From Thiomicrorhabdus sp. ZW0627 (GTDB lineage: Bacteria > Pseudomonadota > Gammaproteobacteria > Thiomicrospirales > Thiomicrospiraceae), in assembly GCF_029767005.1 (NCBI RefSeq), contig NZ_JARUQR010000001.1, positions 62,001 to 126,000 on the forward strand: a stretch of DNA of 64,000 nucleotides, read 5' to 3'. The position numbers and the translations under genes are program-made. The notes under the pieces were generated by a model that was not told where the DNA came from, made no database searches, and saw only the letters and a program-made list of their open reading frames with translations. Positions 44,152 through 51,814 of this stretch are shown here, piece by piece (within the stretch, counting starts at the first letter, position 1; every line of letters begins with the position of its first letter).

Positions 44152-44178
44152 AAAAAAGCCTCCTAGTGAGGCTTTTTT
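44152..44178 (+). terminator. Intrinsic terminator after the FKBP isomerase
   Basis: AAAAAAGCCTC and GAGGCTTTTTT form a perfect stem (GC core GCCTC/GAGGC) with a 5-base loop. The T-runs on both strands would allow bidirectional use. Nearly the same sequence recurs at 46882-46907. Confidence 0.93.
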
Positions 44179-44221
44179 ATTGTCTTAAATACTCTACATT
44201 TCATAAAAACTACCCTATTAA

Positions 44222-44251
44222 AATAACAATGTTCATTTGTATATTGTTATT
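44222..44251. repeat. Dyad AATAACAAT / ATTGTTATT upstream of the lipase-like gene
   Basis: Perfect 9-base arms at 44222-44230 and 44243-44251 with a 12-base spacer, in the AT-rich 230-base leader region of the lipoprotein hydrolase. Centre-to-centre spacing is about two helical turns, so an operator is conceivable; no regulator is assigned. Confidence 0.45.
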
Positions 44252-44358
44252 ACCTTGTATATCAGATTGTGCTCTAGAAAAAAGAGGGATATTTAAGTAG
44301 TATTCATAAGGTTGTTTTTTGTTTTTAGAGTGGTTATTTGGGGAGAAGGGAGTTCAGT

Positions 44359-45939
44359 GTGAAAAAAATCTTGGTATCCCTGTTTGTACTTTTCACGCTT
44401 TTTGCCCTCAGTTCCTGTTCCTACATGAAGAATGCTTCGATTCAGGCTGAATACGCTCAGATTCAACAGGCGGATCCGGGGCAGGTCAACTTGAAGCATA
44501 TGATTGATAGGCAGACCTATTTTGTTATTGGTCAAACTATCGATAGAAAAGCCAGATATACCAACATTCCCCTTGCCGTAGCCGCCTATTCGAGCAAATA
44601 CAAAGCAAACGAACGTGTCGATACGATGTACTTTGCTGGAGCTGGAACCCATTTTGGGTTGAATTTGCCTGAAGGGGATTATCAGCTGCTGGTTTTTGCC
44701 GACAGTGACAACAATAAGGTTTTTGATCCGACGGAAGTGGTCGGTCAGAAGACGATTTCCTTGAATCAAGTGTCGTCTCCTGAAAAGGTACTGGATCGAA
44801 TTGAAGTTCCGTTATCTTCACCCCAGCGCGTTGACTGGGCCATGGCGTTTTCAAAGCCTAACCTTGCCGAGCCTAAACAATCTTTATACTTTCCAACCGG
44901 AAGCATATGCAGTCTTGATGATCCTCTGTTTTCTGAAAACATGGCGACGCTAGGTATGTACGATCCAGCGTCTTTTCTGGAAAAGGCACCAACCATGTTT
45001 TACGCCCTGGAAGAGGATCTTGCCTATAAGATTCCGGTGGTATTTGTGCATGGTATTAACGGTTCCGTTAGAGACTTTGAAACGATTGTTAACCGGCTCG
45101 ATCGTGAACGCTATAAACCCTGGTTTTTCTACTATCCTTCCGGTGGTGATCTGAACCAATTGGCAGAATTCTTCCATAGGATATTCCTATCCGGAAAAGT
45201 CATTAAACTGAATAAGATGCCGATGATTATTGTCGCACACAGTATGGGAGGGCTGGTCGTAAGAGAGGCTCTGAATAAATATGAGAGCGGCCAGAAGGAG
45301 AACAAGATAGGTCTGGTGGTTACGATTGCCTCACCCTTCGGCGGACACCCGTCAGCGGCTTTAGGCGAAAAGCATGGGTTGATTGTATTGCCTTCATGGC
45401 GAGACTTAAACCCGGACAGTCGGTTCATTAAAGAACTCTTTAGGAAGCCTTTACCGAAAACAGTCGAGCATCAACTGTTCTATGCTTATGACAATCCAGC
45501 GGCACTGAAAATCAGCAAAAACAGCGATGGTGTTGTGCCGCTTTCTAGCCAATTGCGTCTTGAGGCACAGCAGCAGGCGACAGGACAGCTTGGTTTTGAA
45601 AGTAGTCATATGGGGATTTTGAAAAATGAAGAGATGATCGATTCTCTCTTTACTCGTATGAATCAGGTGAAGAACTTCTTTCCGGAATCTCATTTGGCGG
45701 TATTTCGCCAAGGTGGCTATGATGTGAAATTAACAGACGACTATAGCCCGCAAAGTCAGTATGTCATCCATACCATGGGGAAATATTGGATGGCAGTTTC
45801 TAAGGGAATCCTCAAACCTTTCTATCCGGAACAGGAAAGATTTGTTCGCGTCGTAAAAGGGGAAGAACCTCCAAAATACAAAGTGGTCAAGGATTGGCTG
45901 CGATTCCTCAAAGAATACCCTGAAATTGATCGTGATTGA
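44359..45939 (+). CDS. Alpha/beta hydrolase (lipase-like) lipoprotein
   Basis: A 526-residue exported hydrolase. The GTG at 44359 gives a clean lipoprotein signal (MKKILVSLF onward) with lipobox ALSSC, and a purine-rich ribosome site precedes it; the TTG at 44338 would add seven residues before the signal. The N-terminal half (about 25-200) is a distinct domain. The hydrolase domain begins with VVFVHGINGSVRDFET (about 228-243); the nucleophile serine is in VAHSMGGLVVREAL (about 287-300), in the manner of PGAP1-like and triacylglycerol lipases. SDGVVPLSSQL and SSHMGIL near 390-420 probably provide the Asp and His. The substrate is unknown. The gene is flanked by an AT-rich leader. Confidence 0.83.
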   Translation: MKKILVSLFVLFTLFALSSCSYMKNASIQAEYAQIQQADPGQVNLKHMIDRQTYFVIGQTIDRKARYTNIPLAVAAYSSKYKANERVDTMYFAGAGTHFGLNLPEGDYQLLVFADSDNNKVFDPTEVVGQKTISLNQVSSPEKVLDRIEVPLSSPQRVDWAMAFSKPNLAEPKQSLYFPTGSICSLDDPLFSENMATLGMYDPASFLEKAPTMFYALEEDLAYKIPVVFVHGINGSVRDFETIVNRLDRERYKPWFFYYPSGGDLNQLAEFFHRIFLSGKVIKLNKMPMIIVAHSMGGLVVREALNKYESGQKENKIGLVVTIASPFGGHPSAALGEKHGLIVLPSWRDLNPDSRFIKELFRKPLPKTVEHQLFYAYDNPAALKISKNSDGVVPLSSQLRLEAQQQATGQLGFESSHMGILKNEEMIDSLFTRMNQVKNFFPESHLAVFRQGGYDVKLTDDYSPQSQYVIHTMGKYWMAVSKGILKPFYPEQERFVRVVKGEEPPKYKVVKDWLRFLKEYPEIDRD

Positions 45940-46062
45940 CGGTTATTGATTCGTTGTAATCTATTAAGAAATACCCAGTAGACAGGTCTGTAATTAACTG
46001 AAATATAGTGACTTTTTTGTGTCTCTGGTCATTTGTCTGGGTCGCGAAAGGCGTGTTTAAAC

Positions 46063-46091
46063 CTGACATTGGTGTGGATAAAGAGTATAAT
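46063..46091 (+). promoter_or_regulatory. Sigma-70 promoter upstream of the METTL-like methyltransferase
   Basis: CTGACA at 46063-46068, a spacer of 17, and TATAAT at 46086-46091, 76 bases before the start codon. The 5' leader then contains a hairpin. Confidence 0.75.
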
Positions 46092-46129
46092 CACCATTCT
46101 ACGCGTAGCGATTTAAATGCTTGAACTTG

Positions 46130-46152
46130 TTGCGTTTTATTTTTTAACGCAA
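46130..46152 (+). promoter_or_regulatory. Leader hairpin just before the methyltransferase ribosome site
   Basis: TTGCGTT at 46130-46136 and AACGCAA at 46146-46152 pair perfectly around a T-rich 9-base loop. It ends four bases before AAGG, the ribosome-binding site of the next gene, so folding could affect translation. Confidence 0.45.
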
Positions 46153-46167
46153 TCCAAGGTTTAATTT

Positions 46168-46839
46168 ATGGCATTACCGCGTATTCGCTACCAGACAATC
46201 GAATTCGATGAATTTGATATCCATCTTCGCAGTTTAAAAGACAAACAGCAATTTCATGATCCCTTTGGCGAAGCCGAACGTTTAGGTATTTCATCAGCGC
46301 AATGGTCGTTGTTTGGTGTGCTTTGGCAGTCTAGCCGGGTTCTTGCCGAAAAAATGCAGGATTTCAATATCGAAGGAAAACGCATTTTGGAGATTGGTTG
46401 CGGTTTAGGGCTGTCCAGTTTGTTGTTGAATGCGAGGAATGCGGATATCACGGCCACCGATTACCATCCGGAAGCGGGAAAGTTTTTGGCGGAAAATGTT
46501 CGTCTTAATCAGGGGGACGCGATTCCCTTTTTAAGAACCGATTGGAAAGACGAGCACTCGGGAATTGGGCGTTTTGATTTGATTATCGGTTCGGATTTAC
46601 TTTATGAACGCAATCATATCGAGTTACTGTCGCAATTCATTGAACGGCATGCTAATCCGAATGCGGAAGTGATTCTGGTTGATCCCGGTCGTGGCAATCA
46701 TGCTAAATTCAGTAAGGAGATGGTCAAAATGGAGTTTGACCATAGCCAGCACAAGCCCGATTTGGAAACGGAAGAGGGGGTAGCACCTTTTAAAGGTGTT
46801 GTCCTATGCTATAAGCGAGAAGACGAGTCAATCGACTAA
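46168..46839 (+). CDS. Methyltransferase-16-like (METTL-type) protein methyltransferase
   Basis: A 223-residue class I SAM methyltransferase. Motif I is ILEIGCGLGLSSLLL (about 74-88), motif II includes ITATDYHPEA (about 95-104), and FDLIIGSDLLYERNHIE (about 135-151) matches the acidic SDLLY/SDVIY signature of the methyltransferase-16 family, whose characterised members modify lysine or histidine side chains of proteins. The target here is unknown. It has its own promoter and a strong terminator, so it is monocistronic. Confidence 0.8.
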   Translation: MALPRIRYQTIEFDEFDIHLRSLKDKQQFHDPFGEAERLGISSAQWSLFGVLWQSSRVLAEKMQDFNIEGKRILEIGCGLGLSSLLLNARNADITATDYHPEAGKFLAENVRLNQGDAIPFLRTDWKDEHSGIGRFDLIIGSDLLYERNHIELLSQFIERHANPNAEVILVDPGRGNHAKFSKEMVKMEFDHSQHKPDLETEEGVAPFKGVVLCYKREDESID

Positions 46840-46881
46840 AGCGAGAATCGCTCACTGCGTGCACAGCTAACCTCGGATACA

Positions 46882-46907
46882 AAAAAAGCCTCTTATGAGG
46901 CTTTTTT
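46882..46907 (+). terminator. Intrinsic terminator after the methyltransferase
   Basis: AAAAAAGCCTC and GAGGCTTTTTT around a TTAT loop, almost identical to the one at 44152-44178. It serves the methyltransferase and, through the A-run, possibly the convergent dioxygenase gene. Confidence 0.92.
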
Positions 46908-46935
46908 ATTGGATAAATTTTGTAGTCAGCTGGAA

Positions 46936-47628
46936 TCAATCGTCCAGATCACCGCACTTCAAGTTACCCGGTACCGAGATATCCAGACGTTTCGGGTTCG
47001 GCAGGTTCAGGTTGTCCATGATGGTACTGAAATCTTCATACGTTTTGCCTGATCCCACACGGGTGTTGAACTGCTTTTCTTCACCGATGGTAGACTGCGT
47101 CAACCCTTTGTAGTCGTGCGCAGGGAAGACCATTGTGTCTTCAGGCAGTTTGAACAGCTTCTCTGTTAGGGAGTGATACATTTGTTCGTTGCTTCCAAGT
47201 TGGAAGTCGGTACGGCCGCAGTCGCGTACGAACAGAGTGTCACCCGTAAAAGCTGCTCCGTCGATTAGGTAAGTGATGTCGTTGTTGGTGTGTCCAGGAG
47301 TGTGCATGACACGGATTTCCTGTTCACCCAATTTGAATACATCACCTTCTTCAGCCAGAATGTCGGCACATTCCGAACCGGAGTTCGTGTGAACAACGAT
47401 TTTACCGTTCGTGCGTTTACGGATCGGTCCGGCACCGGTGATGTGGTCGGCGTGGATGTGCGTTTCCAACAGGTATTTGACTTTCAGACCTAATTCTTCG
47501 ATATGTTGCATGTCGCGATCCACTTGCTCCAGTACCGAATCGATGACCGCGGCTTCCTTGGTGGCTTCATCCCACAACAAGTAAGTGTATGTCCAGGTGT
47601 CGTAATCGAATAGCTGGCGGATTTTCAT
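46936..47628 (-). CDS. Persulfide dioxygenase (ETHE1-like, metallo-beta-lactamase fold)
   Basis: Oxidises glutathione persulfide to sulfite with O2 and a mononuclear iron. It is 230 residues from the ATG at 47628, with AAAGG nine bases upstream; the TTG at 47634 is less likely. The motif ETHIHADHITGA gives His57, His59, Asp61 and His62. TPGHTNNDITYL (about 109-120), FTGDTLFVRDCGRTDFQLG (about 127-145) and VFPAHDYKG (about 167-175) follow; the RDCGRTDFQ segment is characteristic of ETHE1 rather than glyoxalase II. It fits sulfur oxidation or sulfide detoxification. The gene is alone and divergent from hrpA. Confidence 0.88.
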   Translation of the reverse strand: MKIRQLFDYDTWTYTYLLWDEATKEAAVIDSVLEQVDRDMQHIEELGLKVKYLLETHIHADHITGAGPIRKRTNGKIVVHTNSGSECADILAEEGDVFKLGEQEIRVMHTPGHTNNDITYLIDGAAFTGDTLFVRDCGRTDFQLGSNEQMYHSLTEKLFKLPEDTMVFPAHDYKGLTQSTIGEEKQFNTRVGSGKTYEDFSTIMDNLNLPNPKRLDISVPGNLKCGDLDD

Positions 47629-47754
47629 ATGCAAAGACCTTTCGCGTAGTTTGTTATAATAGGCTTATCTTATACGTCATATAAATAAAATTTATATCAA
47701 TATAAGTGTTTTCTAATTTATAGACATTATGCAGATTTGAGTTGCCCCGTCAAT

Positions 47755-50700
47755 ATGAACTTTCCCAGAAATAAGAATCAGTTAACCTCATTTATCGACC
47801 AATGTTTGATTAAGGATCGGCATCGTTTGATGCGCGATTTGAAGGTGATCAATCTTGAAGAAGTCACTGAAATTACTGAGGAAATTACGGCTGACGTAAG
47901 TGGAAAGTCGCAATCCGAAAAAGCGTCGAAAAGCCAGCAGGCCTGGGTGAAATGGTGTGACCGTTTGCAGTCGTCAATTGAAGCGGTAAAGAGCAACCGT
48001 ATGGCGGTGCCGGAACCGATTCATTTCGACACGGCCTTGCCGGTCGCATCTAAAAAAGACGAACTGGTCGAATTGGTCAAAAACCATCAGGTGGTGGTGA
48101 TTGCTGGGGAGACCGGTTCCGGTAAGACCACCCAGATTCCGAAAATCTGTCTGGAAGCGGGGCAAGGCGTATTCGGGCGCATCGGTTGTACCCAGCCGCG
48201 TCGTATTGCCGCCAGAAGTGTGGCCGAACGTATCGCCGAAGAGTTGGGTTCGAACATCGGCGAGTTGGTTGGTTATCAGGTTCGATTTCAAGATCAGGTA
48301 CACCAACAGAGTCTGATCAAGGTGATGACCGATGGGATTCTGCTGGCGGAAATACAGAATGACCGTTTCTTGAGCCAATACGACACCATCATCATCGACG
48401 AGGCACACGAACGCAGTATAAACATCGATTTCCTATTGGGAATTCTCAAGCAGTTGCTACCGAAACGTCCCGATCTGAAAGTCATCATCACTTCGGCTAC
48501 CATCGATACTCAGCGTTTTGCGGAACATTTTGCAATGAACGGCGTCAAACCTCCTGTTGTGGAGGTGTCCGGCCGTACCTATCCGGTGGAAGTTCGTTAC
48601 AACCCGTTGGTCAGTTATGAAGACGATGCGGGCAACGAGATCGAGCAGGATATGCCGACCGCTATTCTGGATGCTCTGGAAGAGCTGTCGCATGAAGATC
48701 CGTTTGGTGACGTGCTGGTATTTCAGGTGGGGGAACGCGATATCAAGGAGACGGCCGAGGCGATTCGCAAGCGTAATCTAAAGAATACCGAAGTGGTGCC
48801 TCTGTATGCGCGTCTGTCGATGGCCGAGCAGAACAAAGTATTCCAGCTTTCACAGAAGCGCCGCATCATTCTCAGTACCAACGTGGCTGAAACCTCATTG
48901 ACTGTTCCGGGTATCAAGTATGTGATCGATCCGGGATTGGTTCGCATGAGCCGATACAGCGTGCGCAATAAGGTTCAGCGCCTCCCCGTGGAGAAAATCT
49001 CCCAAGCCTCGGCCAACCAGCGAAAAGGGCGTTGTGGACGTGTTAGCGAAGGGATTTGTATCCGTTTGTATTCGGAAGACGATTTCAAGGCGCGTCCGGA
49101 ATTCACCGATCCGGAAATTCACCGAACTTCGTTGGCGTCGATCATCCTGACAATGGCGCAGTTGAAACTCGGCGAGGTAAAACACTTTCCGTTCATCGAA
49201 GCGCCGAGCGACAAATCGGTAAACGACGGTTTCCGTCAATTGCACGAACTTGGAGCCTTGGACGACAAACGTCGTTTGACCGAAGAAGGTCGCCAGATCG
49301 CCAAGCTTCCGGTCGATCCGAGTATCGCCAAGATGGTGATACAGGCGGACAAGAACGGCGTTCTGGCGGAAGTTCTGGTGATCGCCGCCGCTTTGAGTAT
49401 TCAAGACCCGCGAGATATCAACGAAGCCAACATGCAGGCGGCTCGTACCGCACACAAGCCGTTTGAAGACGAACGTTCGGATTTCCTGTTTTTCCTTAAT
49501 CTATGGCACTTCTACGAGCACCAGCGCCGTCACTTGACGCAAAACAAGCTGCGCAAGTTGTGCAAAACCAATTTCCTGTCTTATATGCGCATGAAAGAGT
49601 GGCACGAACTTTACGTTCAGTTGGAGCAAAGTCTGAAGCGCACCGGTATCAAGGTGTCGCCGTTACATCTGTTTGAAGAAGTTAAACAGGGCAAGGAAAC
49701 CAAAGAGCGTTTGAGCGATATGCACAGTATTGCCGTCCATCAGTCATTATTAGCAGGCCTGCTCGGAAATGTGTCGATGCGTGAAGACGATAAATCCTAT
49801 CTGGGCGCACGCAATACAAAATTGTATATCCATCCGAGTTCGAGTCTGTTCAAGCAAAAACCAAAATGGATGCTGTCCGGCGAATTGGTCGAAACCAGTA
49901 AGCTGTATGCGCGGAATAACGCGACGATTGATATCCGTTGGGTTGAACCGCTTGCTAAACATTTAATCAAACACAACTACAACGATCCTCATTGGCAGAA
50001 GAAAGCCGGTCAGGTTGGCGCTTACGAATCGGTGACTTTGTACGGTCTGCCAATCGTCAATAACCGCCGATGTAACTACGGGCCGATCAATCCTAAGGAA
50101 TCGCACAAGATTTTCATTCGTCACGCTCTGGTTCAGGGCGAGATGAACACCCGCGCCAAATTCTTCCGTCATAACCAGAAGCTGATCGGCGATATCGAGA
50201 AGCTGGAGAGCAAACTGCGCCGTCCGGACTATCTCGTGGACGACGAAGTGTTGTACCGTTTCTACGACGAGCGGATTCCGTCGCACATCTATAATCAGCC
50301 GGCGTTTGAGAGCTGGTTGAAGAAAGTCGATCCGGAAACCGAGAAATCGCTTTATTTGACCGAAGAACAGTTGTTGAAGCAGTCGGTTGACGAGGATTTA
50401 AGCAAGGCGTTCCCGGACAAAATCCAGCTTAAAAACCAGTTACCGCTTAAGATCGATTACAAGTTCGAACCCGGCAAGGCTCAGGACGGTGTGGTGTTCA
50501 AGGTGCCGTTGCACGGCTTGAATCTTTTGGAGTCGAAACAGTTTGAATGGCTGACGCCTGGATTTTTGAAAGAGAAGATCGCTTTCTATATCAAAGCGTT
50601 ACCTAAACAACTTAGAAAGCAGTTTGTGCCGGTGCCGCCGGTTGCCGATGCGGTAATCGAATGGATGGAGCAGAATAACAGCCGTGAAAAGGGGCGGTTT

Positions 50701-51780
50701 GAATCGCAGTTGGTCTTGGGGCTGAATCGTCGCGCCAACCAGAAAGTCAGTGAAGTAGATTTCGGCGAAGTGGATTTGCCGTCTTATCTGAAACCGTATT
50801 TCATCCTGCTGGACGAGAAGGGCCACAAGATTGCCGAGAGCGACGAGCTCGATAGTCTGAAAGCTAAATACCAGCATCTGGTGGACGAGAAAATCCAACA
50901 GCAGAGTCGTGAGCAGACAAGCGGTTTCGAGAAGCGTCGGGTGACCGATTGGGATTTTGGCGACTTGCCGGATCAGCAGTCACTGAAAGCCAACGGCAAC
51001 CAGTTAGTGGCCTATCCGTGTCTGGAATTGCAGAAAGGGAGCGAACTGTTCCTGACGTTGATGTCCGATCCGGAACAGGCGGACGAAAGTCACAGCCGGG
51101 CGGTGGTCTACTTGCTCAAGCAGATTTTGAACGACAAGGTCAAATACCTGAAGAAGCAGTTGCCATTGCAAAAGGCGTGTTTGATTTACGCCCCTTACGG
51201 CACCTGTGAGCATTTGAAAGATCAGATCATCGACCGGGCGTTGAACCAACTGTTGCCGGAGCCGCAGAAGATCCGAACCCAACAGGGCTTTGAGGAGGCT
51301 TCGGCATTATTGAAATCGGAGTGGGTGGCCGAGGCGCAGAAGCTTTCCAAACTTGTGAACGAGATTCTAACCGCCCATCAAAAGATCGCCAAACAGGTGA
51401 ATGGCAAGGTCAATCCACGCTGGCTGGCGTCGATCAGTGATATCAAAACCCAGTTGTCCGGTTTGATCACTCCCGATTTTGTGGCGGATACGCCGTCGCA
51501 GTGGCTGTCGCAATTGCCGCGTTATCTGACGGCTTTGGAGAAGCGGCTTGAAAAGATCGATCAGGATCCGAGTAAAGATCAGGTGGCGATCCGTCAGATT
51601 CAACCGTTATTGGATCGTTATGCGGAGTTTGCGCATAACGAAGCCTATCATAATCATCCGGGGCTGATTGAAGTCCGTTGGCTGATTGAAGAGCTGCGGA
51701 TTTCGATGTTCGCGCAGCCGTTGAAAACCCTGAAACCGGTTTCGATTCAGCGCCTTGAAAAGCAGTTGAAAGCGTTATAG
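47755..51780 (+). CDS. hrpA: ATP-dependent RNA helicase HrpA
   Basis: A DEAH-box helicase that rescues stalled ribosomes and processes structured mRNA. It is 1341 residues from the ATG at 47755 (E. coli 1300). The first ATG was chosen because MNFPRNKNQ aligns with the usual N-terminus; neither it nor the TTG at 47737 has a good ribosome site. Motif I is AGETGSGKTTQ (about 117-127), the DEAH box IIIDEAHERSIN (about 210-221), motif III SATIDTQRFAEHF, motif VI QRKGRCGRVSEG, followed by the HA2, OB and a long DUF3418 C-terminal domain. Two CAGGCCTG copies lie inside. hrpB follows directly. Confidence 0.95.
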   Translation: MNFPRNKNQLTSFIDQCLIKDRHRLMRDLKVINLEEVTEITEEITADVSGKSQSEKASKSQQAWVKWCDRLQSSIEAVKSNRMAVPEPIHFDTALPVASKKDELVELVKNHQVVVIAGETGSGKTTQIPKICLEAGQGVFGRIGCTQPRRIAARSVAERIAEELGSNIGELVGYQVRFQDQVHQQSLIKVMTDGILLAEIQNDRFLSQYDTIIIDEAHERSINIDFLLGILKQLLPKRPDLKVIITSATIDTQRFAEHFAMNGVKPPVVEVSGRTYPVEVRYNPLVSYEDDAGNEIEQDMPTAILDALEELSHEDPFGDVLVFQVGERDIKETAEAIRKRNLKNTEVVPLYARLSMAEQNKVFQLSQKRRIILSTNVAETSLTVPGIKYVIDPGLVRMSRYSVRNKVQRLPVEKISQASANQRKGRCGRVSEGICIRLYSEDDFKARPEFTDPEIHRTSLASIILTMAQLKLGEVKHFPFIEAPSDKSVNDGFRQLHELGALDDKRRLTEEGRQIAKLPVDPSIAKMVIQADKNGVLAEVLVIAAALSIQDPRDINEANMQAARTAHKPFEDERSDFLFFLNLWHFYEHQRRHLTQNKLRKLCKTNFLSYMRMKEWHELYVQLEQSLKRTGIKVSPLHLFEEVKQGKETKERLSDMHSIAVHQSLLAGLLGNVSMREDDKSYLGARNTKLYIHPSSSLFKQKPKWMLSGELVETSKLYARNNATIDIRWVEPLAKHLIKHNYNDPHWQKKAGQVGAYESVTLYGLPIVNNRRCNYGPINPKESHKIFIRHALVQGEMNTRAKFFRHNQKLIGDIEKLESKLRRPDYLVDDEVLYRFYDERIPSHIYNQPAFESWLKKVDPETEKSLYLTEEQLLKQSVDEDLSKAFPDKIQLKNQLPLKIDYKFEPGKAQDGVVFKVPLHGLNLLESKQFEWLTPGFLKEKIAFYIKALPKQLRKQFVPVPPVADAVIEWMEQNNSREKGRFESQLVLGLNRRANQKVSEVDFGEVDLPSYLKPYFILLDEKGHKIAESDELDSLKAKYQHLVDEKIQQQSREQTSGFEKRRVTDWDFGDLPDQQSLKANGNQLVAYPCLELQKGSELFLTLMSDPEQADESHSRAVVYLLKQILNDKVKYLKKQLPLQKACLIYAPYGTCEHLKDQIIDRALNQLLPEPQKIRTQQGFEEASALLKSEWVAEAQKLSKLVNEILTAHQKIAKQVNGKVNPRWLASISDIKTQLSGLITPDFVADTPSQWLSQLPRYLTALEKRLEKIDQDPSKDQVAIRQIQPLLDRYAEFAHNEAYHNHPGLIEVRWLIEELRISMFAQPLKTLKPVSIQRLEKQLKAL

Positions 51781-51814
51781 CAGTTTAAGAATGTGATCTA
51801 AGACTTTGTCTCTT

